DNA of 9,629 nt from JBBIUS01 sp037440105 (GTDB lineage: Bacteria; Patescibacteriota; Patescibacteriia; XYB2-FULL-38-15), in NCBI GenBank assembly GCA_037440105.1, contig JBBIUS010000026.1, positions 1 to 9,629 of the forward strand, written 5' to 3'. The notes under the pieces are model-generated. The model saw only the letters and a program-made list of their open reading frames with translations, was not told the origin of the DNA and ran no database searches. Positions 6,432 through 9,629 of this stretch are shown piece by piece. Each line of letters begins with the position of its first letter. Position 1 is the stretch's first letter. Position numbers and translations under genes: made by a program.

Positions 6432-7091
6432 TTATTTATTAAATTCAAAACTTTTTACCATTTTTTCAAAAATTGCTTCATCTTTTTCTGCCCCATTTAT
6501 TTTATTATAAACCAATCTAAAAGTTTTGCCACCCTTTTCAAAATGATATTCAATTACTTTTTTGTTCTGCGCAATTTCATTATTAATTATCCCCTCGTAT
6601 CGCTTGGCGTCAAAACCGCCTACTTTCGCGTCAGCCACAACAAACCCATCTAAATTTTTTGCCAGTTCTTCCCGGTCTTTTTCTGAAACTTCAATAAACA
6701 TTTGACCAAGAAAATCTGTTTCAAAACCAGGCAATGGTTTTGGATCAGTGATGAAATAATCATTGATGTCCGGCCGAACCTCTGCGAGTTCTCCTTTAGT
6801 AAAATGCTGCCAGTACCATCTATCTGGCCGCAAAATAGTATAATTCATTGCTTTATTGGTATAAGGAACAAAATTCACACTTTCTATTTCTTCGCTCGCT
6901 TCTTCTAACTCTTTAATTTGTTCTTTTTGAGAGATATTTACATTCTGATCAATTCTTTCTTTGGCAGGATAATTCACATTTTCATTTTCTAAAATTTGTT
7001 CCTCTTCTTCGCCCTTCCAGCAACTGGCTCCAATTAGTACTAATAAAACTAATACGCACACTAAAAATAAAACGATAAATTTGTTTTTCAT
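6432..7091 (-). CDS. Putative exported lipoprotein with PsbP-like C-terminal domain
   Basis: The 219-residue protein starts with a Lys-flanked hydrophobic segment (about 5-22) ending IGASC, where C24 could be the lipidated cysteine. The -3 position is Gly rather than the usual Leu, so the lipobox is weak and plain signal peptide or anchor is an alternative. An acidic, Asn/Gln-rich linker (about 26-75) follows, then a globular domain beginning YTNKAMNYTILRPDRWYW. It ends with KDEAIFEKMVKSFEF, a pattern typical of PsbP/Mog1-like extracytoplasmic domains. A binding or surface role is likely, with no function assigned. The ATG lies 20 bases after the encoded CCA of tRNA-Trp, without Shine-Dalgarno sequence, in the place where secE stands in many bacteria. 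Confidence 0.75.
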   Translation of the reverse strand: MKNKFIVLFLVCVLVLLVLIGASCWKGEEEEQILENENVNYPAKERIDQNVNISQKEQIKELEEASEEIESVNFVPYTNKAMNYTILRPDRWYWQHFTKGELAEVRPDINDYFITDPKPLPGFETDFLGQMFIEVSEKDREELAKNLDGFVVADAKVGGFDAKRYEGIINNEIAQNKKVIEYHFEKGGKTFRLVYNKINGAEKDEAIFEKMVKSFEFNK

Positions 7092-7111
7092 AAAAATTAT
7101 AAAAAATTAAA

Positions 7112-7185
7112 TGGCAGGGGGTGAAGGAATCGAACCCTCGTATCCGGTTTTGGAGACCGGTGTTCTACCACTGAACTAACCCCCC
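7112..7185 (-). tRNA. trnW: tRNA-Trp(CCA)
   Basis: A complete cloverleaf reads on the minus strand. The acceptor stem closes with one G-U pair at 1-72; the D arm is GTTC/GAAC; the anticodon stem CCGGT/ACCGG has loop CTCCAAA, anticodon CCA; the T arm is GAGGG/CCTTC with loop TTCGATT. The discriminator is G73, usual for bacterial tRNA-Trp, and CCA is encoded (7112-7114). An extra G lies just 5' (7186). It follows rpmG, as in many bacterial rpmG-trnW-secE clusters, but the next gene is a putative lipoprotein. Confidence 0.95.
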
Positions 7186-7252
7186 CAAAACCAAATAAAA
7201 AAATAAAAATGCAAAATTACAATTAACACTGCGCGTTGTACACTTTTCACCA

Positions 7253-7408
7253 CTACTTCGTTTCTTTATGTAGCGTATGTTTTCTACACCACTTGCAGTG
7301 TTTTTTAAGTTCAAGTCTGTTTTTAAGAGTCTTTTTATTCTTCCGAGTAAAATAATTTATTCTGTGGCAAACCGAACATTCTAATTTAACTAAATTTTCT
7401 TGAGGCAT
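7253..7408 (-). CDS. rpmG: Large ribosomal subunit protein bL33
   Basis: The 51-residue protein has the size and layout of bL33: a zinc-ribbon with CSVC and CKWC pairs, the RINYFTRKNKK segment, and a basic C-terminus (LELKKHCKWCRKHTLHKE). It is the zinc-binding, C-plus form of bL33. The start at 7408 gives MPQENLVKLEC, matching the family. The frame stays open 17 codons further upstream, but those encode AT-rich intergenic sequence. GAAGAAA seven bases before the ATG is only a weak ribosome-binding site. It lies between the Thr/Tyr tRNA block and tRNA-Trp. Confidence 0.95.
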   Translation of the reverse strand: MPQENLVKLECSVCHRINYFTRKNKKTLKNRLELKKHCKWCRKHTLHKETK

Positions 7409-7470
7409 GTTTCTTCGCTTCGCTTGGTCAAATGCAAAATTCAAAACGAAAAAATGCAAAATGACTAAGC

Positions 7471-7492
7471 AAAATTAAAAATTTTTAATTTT
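7471..7492. repeat. 22-bp perfect AT palindrome between the tRNA block and rpmG
   Basis: AAAATTAAAAA followed by TTTTTAATTTT forms a perfect palindrome of only A and T. On the minus strand it falls after the 3' end of the outer Thr-type tRNA and 63 bases before the rpmG start. It could slow polymerase or mark a processing site, but has no GC stem, so calling it a terminator would go beyond the evidence. Confidence 0.5.
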
Positions 7493-7539
7493 TGTTTCTC
7501 TCAAAGCCAGCCGTCGGATTCGAACCGACGACCGATTTA

Positions 7540-7640
7540 CCATCCCACCAATAAGCCGAGAGTGGGATTCGAACCCACGACCTATTGTTTACAAAACAAT
7601 TGCTCTACCGCTGAGCTATCTCGGCAAATTGGTGGGAGGG
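7540..7640. repeat. Inverted repeat flanking the inner tRNA-Thr(TGT)
   Basis: CCATCCCACCAAT (7540-7552) and ATTGGTGGGAGGG (7628-7640) pair 12 of 13. They enclose the inner tRNA (7554-7625) with only one or two unpaired bases on either side. In RNA they would stack as a helix joining the inner acceptor stem to the anticodon loop of the outer tRNA. Confidence 0.85.
7554..7625 (-). tRNA. trnT: tRNA-Thr(TGT), nested inside another tRNA gene
   Basis: The cloverleaf is perfect: acceptor GCCGAGA/TCTCGGC; D arm GCTC-AGCGGTA-GAGC; anticodon stem ATTGT/ACAAT with loop TTTGTAA (anticodon TGT, codon ACA); variable loop AGGTC; T arm GTGGG-TTCGAAT-CCCAC. G1-C72, C2-G71, G35 and U36 match known tRNA-Thr identity elements. 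The discriminator is T73 and CCA is not encoded, so maturation needs CCA-adding enzyme. Its ends need processing away from the flanking inverted-repeat helix. Confidence 0.94.
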
Positions 7641-7682
7641 CGAACAAAACCGTTGCTCTGCCAACTGAGCTACGCTGGCCTA

Positions 7683-7765
7683 TGGGCGGTGTAGGATTTG
7701 CACCTACGAAGGCAAAAGCCAGCAGATTTACAGTCTGCCCCGTTTGGCTACTTCGGTAACCGCCC
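7683..7765 (-). tRNA. trnY: tRNA-Tyr(GTA)
   Basis: This is a class II tRNA with a long variable arm, as usual for bacterial tRNA-Tyr. The acceptor is GGGCGGT/ACCGCCC, the anticodon stem CAGA/TCTG with loop containing GTA, and the variable arm is around TGGCTTTTGCCTTC. The T arm is GTAGG-TGCAAAT-CCTAC and the discriminator A73. CCA is not encoded. It is uninterrupted, unlike both threonine-type genes beside it, and is separated from them by only 2 and 3 bases. Confidence 0.95.
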
Positions 7766-7811
7766 GATGGAGCCGATGCGCGGATTTGAACCGCGGGCCT
7801 ACTCCTTACCC

Positions 7812-7839
7812 CCCGCACTAAAGCAAATCTTAGTGCGGG
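7812..7839. repeat. 10-bp hairpin in the anticodon loop of the outer Thr-type tRNA
   Basis: CCCGCACTAA (7812-7821) and TTAGTGCGGG (7830-7839) are perfect reverse complements with an eight-base loop. The outer heptamer CCCGCAC/GTGCGGG is the same one that ends the inverted repeat at 7865-7966, so four copies in alternating orientation lie within 155 bases. Confidence 0.9.
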
Positions 7840-7864
7840 CTTCGCGTGGAGTTACGGCATTTAT

Positions 7865-7966
7865 CCCGCACCTTCAAAAGCCGAGACCGGGAATTGAACC
7901 CGGGACCCCATCCTTACCATGGATGTGCTCTACCAACTGAGCTATCTCGGCAAAAGAAGGTGCGGG
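7865..7966. repeat. Inverted repeat flanking the inner tRNA-Thr(GGT)
   Basis: CCCGCACCTTC (7865-7875) and GAAGGTGCGGG (7956-7966) are perfect 11-bp reverse complements. They enclose the inner tRNA-Thr (7879-7951) with three to four unpaired bases on either side, giving a GC-rich helix topped by a tRNA. Confidence 0.92.
7879..7951 (-). tRNA. trnT: tRNA-Thr(GGT), nested inside another tRNA gene
   Basis: The cloverleaf is complete: acceptor GCCGAGA/TCTCGGC; D arm GCTC-AGTTGGTA-GAGC; anticodon stem CATCC/GGATG with loop ATGGTAA (anticodon GGT, codons ACC and ACU); variable loop GGGTC; T arm CCGGG-TTCAATT-CCCGG. The discriminator is T73 and CCA is not encoded. Its acceptor stem is identical to that of the inner tRNA-Thr(TGT) at 7554-7625, while the anticodon and T arms differ. 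Thr identity bases (G1-C72, C2-G71, G35, U36) are present. Confidence 0.94.
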
Positions 7967-8021
7967 ACCAACTGAGCTACATTAGCACAAGGCGCTTGAC
8001 AGACAGACCCTTCTAGCTAAA

Positions 8022-8798
8022 CTACATTTTCTTAATTCTTTCTTGAAACTCTACTAATTTTTGATTTTCTGGATTAATCGCTTTTAGCTTTTCAAAAGTC
8101 TCTTCAGCTAAATGTTTATTTCCTAATGTTATACTAAAATCTAATAAAAAATCAAGACTCCGAGGATTATTTGGGTCAAAGGCAACTGCTTTATTAAAAT
8201 TCTCTAAAGCCTTTTCATTTTCATTCAAGGCTTTATAAAGTAAACCTAAATTTATGTAAGTATCAACATCATCTGGTTTTAATTTCAAAATATGTTCAAG
8301 AGTCTCGCGAGCATAATCATAATTTTTGGTTTCAAGATAAATGTCTGCCAAGCCTTTGTAAGCCTGAAGATTTTTTTGGTCTAAACTTATAATTTCAATA
8401 TACTTTTCTTCTGCCTCCTTTAATTTATTTTCCTTTACTAAGTCTTCAGCAGTAAGCAAAAGTTTTTTAGTTTTTAATTCTAAATCCTCTGCTGTTAAAG
8501 GTTTCTCTTTGCTTTTGTAAAACTTTTCCAATTTCAAAATTTTATCATAAATTTTTTTAAATTGATTTTTAAACCAATTTTTAAAAGGGGAAATTATAAG
8601 ATTTACTCTGTTTAGAAAATTTTTTGTTTTTCTTTCCAACCGGCTGGCAATTACTTTTTCTTTTATTTCTGCCTCTTTTTCTCGTTGAATAGTCTCAAGA
8701 TTAACAGCGGCTGCAGCAGGAAATTTACGCACCACAATGATAATAATACCTGCTAAACAAAGAATAACTATTATAATCGGAATAAAATCATAAGACAT
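8022..8798 (-). CDS. Membrane-anchored TPR protein
   Basis: The 258-residue protein has one N-terminal membrane segment (about 5-23, FIPIIIVILCLAGIIIIVV), then a basic, helical linker (about 34-110, many Lys/Arg/Glu). Four tetratricopeptide repeats follow at about 112-143, 144-177, 178-211 and 212-245. The repeats show the usual pattern, for example YKGLADIYLETKNYDYA and YINLGLLYKALNENEKALE, each ending in a PDD/PNN/PEN turn. TPRs bind partner proteins; no enzyme domain is present. The basic segment after the membrane helix suggests that the TPR part is cytoplasmic. This architecture is frequent in Parcubacteria-like genomes to my knowledge. It ends 36 bases before the first tRNA piece. No Shine-Dalgarno sequence is seen. 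Confidence 0.88.
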   Translation of the reverse strand: MSYDFIPIIIVILCLAGIIIIVVRKFPAAAAVNLETIQREKEAEIKEKVIASRLERKTKNFLNRVNLIISPFKNWFKNQFKKIYDKILKLEKFYKSKEKPLTAEDLELKTKKLLLTAEDLVKENKLKEAEEKYIEIISLDQKNLQAYKGLADIYLETKNYDYARETLEHILKLKPDDVDTYINLGLLYKALNENEKALENFNKAVAFDPNNPRSLDFLLDFSITLGNKHLAEETFEKLKAINPENQKLVEFQERIKKM

Positions 8799-8925
8799 AA
8801 ACGCTTCGCTAAATTAAAAATTCAAAATGCAAAATGTAAAATTTATATAAATTATTTCGTGAAAATTTTTGAAGAAAAATTTTCACTCCATAATTTTTAA
8901 TTTTTCATTTTTAACTTTTAATTTT
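8799..8925. other. AT-rich spacer with repeated AAAATGCAAAAT-type words
   Basis: This 127-base gap holds no gene. It contains AAATTAAAAATTC and AAAATGCAAAATG filler, and CGCTTCGC at its left end. Very similar words fill other gaps: AAAATGCAAAAT at 7208-7219, AAATGCAAAATTC at 7430-7442, and AAAATGCAAAATG at 7451-7463. They look like a family of short low-complexity intergenic repeats rather than promoters. Confidence 0.6.
8859..8886 (-). terminator. 12-bp perfect hairpin downstream of the aldolase gene
   Basis: GTGAAAATTTTT and AAAAATTTTCAC are perfect complements around a four-base loop (CTTC on the minus strand). The hairpin lies 40 bases after the aldolase stop and before the TPR gene. It is AT-rich and has no U-tract after it, so it may be a weak terminator, an RNA-stability stem, or another intergenic palindrome. 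Confidence 0.4.
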
Positions 8926-9629
8926 CTATGCTTTGTCTGCACTTCCAAACATTTTTATTTTTTCTTTCACTACTTTTGACACTGCCTCAATGCTCGGGGA
9001 CAGGATTTTTCTCGGATCATAAATTTTTTGGTCTTCTCTCAATATTTTCTTAACTGCTTCAGTAAAGGCAAGCCTAATTTCTGTATCAATATTAATAATA
9101 TTTATTCCTAACTTTATTGCTCTGCTAATTTCTTCTTTTTTAATTCCCGAAGCGCCATGTAAAACTAAAGGGATTTTAACTCTTTCAGAAATTTCTTTCA
9201 ATCTTTTGAGGTCTAATTTTGGAACGCCTTTTATGAGTTTTGCGATTCCATGGATATTGCCAATTGAAACAGCCAAAGTATCGACACCTGTCCGGCGGAC
9301 AAATTCTTCTGCTTCAGCCGGATCAGTCATAAAAGCCTCACGTTCTTTGACCTTTACCACATCTTCTATTCCTTTTAGCCGGCCCAATTCCCCTTGAGCC
9401 CAAACGCCGCGCTTATGGGCATATTCCACTGCTCTGCGGGTAAGAGCCACATTTTCATCAAAAGGCAAATCAGAAGCATCCATCATAATTGAAGAAAAAC
9501 CAGCTTCAATACATTCAACAACTGATTGAAATTTTCTACCATGGTCAAGATGCAGGGCAACAGGAATATTAACCGCCAAATTTTTCGCGATAGTTTTCAC
9601 AATATGAGTGATTGGCTTCAAGCCAGCAT
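8926..9629 (-). CDS. fba: Class II fructose-bisphosphate aldolase, partial (N-terminus beyond the window)
   Basis: The enzyme is a zinc-dependent TIM barrel that interconverts fructose 1,6-bisphosphate with dihydroxyacetone phosphate and glyceraldehyde 3-phosphate in glycolysis and gluconeogenesis. Counting from the TTG codon at 9621, HLDHG (24-28) holds the catalytic Asp26 and zinc ligand His27. MDASDLPFDENV and AQGELG (Glu78) follow, then GNIHG (His124), HGASGI (His155) as further zinc ligands, and NIDT (177-180) for phosphate binding. The C-terminus DPRKIL...FGSADKA is typical. The frame stays open to the window edge (preceding residues A, G), and about 50-60 residues of a normal 285-300 residue protein are missing. 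TTG 9621 is therefore not the true start. Tagatose-bisphosphate aldolase (GatY/KbaY) is a close alternative. Confidence 0.93.
   Translation of the reverse strand, partial: AGLKPITHIVKTIAKNLAVNIPVALHLDHGRKFQSVVECIEAGFSSIMMDASDLPFDENVALTRRAVEYAHKRGVWAQGELGRLKGIEDVVKVKEREAFMTDPAEAEEFVRRTGVDTLAVSIGNIHGIAKLIKGVPKLDLKRLKEISERVKIPLVLHGASGIKKEEISRAIKLGINIINIDTEIRLAFTEAVKKILREDQKIYDPRKILSPSIEAVSKVVKEKIKMFGSADKA

Larger units (their letters stand above)
7505..7679 (-). pseudogene. Interrupted outer Thr-type tRNA gene containing tRNA-Thr(TGT)
   Basis: The two ends form most of a threonine-type tRNA. The 5' part begins GCCAGCG, then D arm GCTC-AGTTGGCA-GAGC, then ACGGTTTTG. The 3' part holds T arm GTCGG-TTCGAAT-CCGAC, acceptor strand GGCTGGC and T73, with no CCA. 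The acceptor stem pairs 6 of 7 (G7-G66 mismatch). The anticodon loop is interrupted by about 105 bases carrying an inverted repeat and a whole tRNA-Thr. Joining TTTTG to TAA would restore loop TTTGTAA (anticodon TGT), but the variable region is then about three bases short and the 27-43 pair is lost. It is therefore probably a relic; a spliced tRNA is the alternative. Confidence 0.7.
7768..7986 (-). pseudogene. Twice-interrupted outer Thr-type tRNA gene containing tRNA-Thr(GGT)
   Basis: The 3' end is clearly a threonine-type tRNA: GGTAAGGAGTAGG, T arm CGCGG-TTCAAAT-CCGCG, acceptor strand CATCGGC, T73 and encoded CCA (7768-7770). The 5' end GCTAATGTAGCTCAGTTGGT pairs with that acceptor strand with one mismatch and one wobble. 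The anticodon stem ACTCC/GGAGT survives. Two insertions are visible: an inverted repeat with a whole tRNA-Thr in the D loop (7865-7966), and a 10-bp hairpin in the anticodon loop (7812-7839). The 3' strand of the D stem (GAGC) is missing and removing the inserts does not give a normal tRNA, so decay is more likely than splicing. Confidence 0.65.

Noticed and set aside
7096..7101. TATAAT on the minus strand just before the putative lipoprotein gene, as a -10 promoter.
   Set aside because: It ends four bases before the ATG, so transcription would start inside codon 1 or 2. It is AT-rich leader sequence, and cotranscription with tRNA-Trp is more likely.
7409..7459. A longer rpmG product starting 17 codons upstream.
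   Set aside because: The extra residues are encoded by CTTCGC and AAAATGC intergenic words and have no counterpart in bL33, which starts at MPQENL.
7505..7679. Group I intron in the outer Thr-type tRNA.
   Set aside because: The insert is only about 105 bases, almost all accounted for by the inverted repeat and a whole tRNA. No P3-P7 core or guanosine-binding site is visible.
7562..7940. Open reading frames on both strands across the tRNA block.
   Set aside because: They run through perfect tRNA cloverleaves and give protein sequences typical of translated tRNA (for example PGIEPGT), so they are spurious.
7987..8021. A further tRNA remnant before the first Thr-type gene (minus-strand TAGTTTAGCTAGAAGGGTC and CTGTCAA, like parts of tRNA-Asp).
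   Set aside because: No acceptor, D-stem or T-arm pairing could be built and it runs into the TPR stop codon. The resemblance is too short.
9619..9621. TTG as start codon of the aldolase.
   Set aside because: The frame is open upstream to the window edge, and about 50-60 residues of the TIM barrel expected before HLDHG are missing. The gene is cut by the window.
1..9629. CRISPR array or toxin-antitoxin, phage or transposase genes.
   Set aside because: No regular repeat-spacer series and no protein with integrase, transposase, Cas, toxin or phage motifs was found on either strand.

Overview
The window is AT-rich and all protein genes and tRNAs read from the minus strand. It looks like a chromosomal piece of an uncultured anaerobic bacterium, most likely of the Candidate Phyla Radiation (Patescibacteria, Parcubacteria-like). 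Reasons: a bacterial bL33 gene beside a tRNA-Trp, a membrane-anchored TPR protein of a type I associate with that group, small proteins of unknown family, AT-rich intergenic filler built from repeated short words, and almost no Shine-Dalgarno sequences. The lineage is inference; no 16S rRNA is present.

Layout from the right edge, in the direction of transcription. (1) 9629-8926: class II fructose-bisphosphate aldolase, its N-terminus cut by the window edge. (2) 8798-8022: membrane-anchored TPR protein. (3) 7986-7112: an RNA gene block with tRNA-Thr(GGT), tRNA-Tyr(GTA), tRNA-Thr(TGT), rpmG (bL33) and tRNA-Trp(CCA). This resembles the widespread bacterial Thr-Tyr-(Gly)-Thr-tuf / rpmG / Trp / secE-nusG neighbourhood, without tuf, tRNA-Gly or secE-nusG in view. 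(4) 7091-5747: a putative lipoprotein and two small proteins of unknown function. (5) 5746-5449: a 298-base gene-free stretch with a 12-bp inverted repeat, a perfect DnaA-box word, a 15-base palindrome and an extended -10 promoter. (6) 5448-32: a probable operon iorA-iorB-nrdD-glycosyltransferase, tightly spaced. It links oxygen-sensitive 2-oxoacid oxidation (indolepyruvate:ferredoxin oxidoreductase) to the oxygen-sensitive class III ribonucleotide reductase, which indicates an anaerobe.

The most unusual part is the tRNA block. Both tRNA-Thr genes are complete cloverleaves lying inside the remains of another threonine-type tRNA gene. Each inner gene is flanked by an inverted repeat (11 bp perfect, or 12 of 13 bp) that would hold it on a stem projecting from a loop of the outer tRNA. 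The GGT gene sits inside a GGT-like outer gene and the TGT gene inside a TGT-like outer gene. A third, tRNA-free 10-bp hairpin interrupts the anticodon loop of the first outer gene. The arrangement reads as insertions that broke resident tRNA genes while supplying a working copy of the same isoacceptor, or as a nested tRNA system whose outer part is processed in some unknown way.

A second point of interest is the IorA C-terminus. It has lost exactly the four cysteines of one [4Fe-4S] cluster and kept exactly the four of the other.
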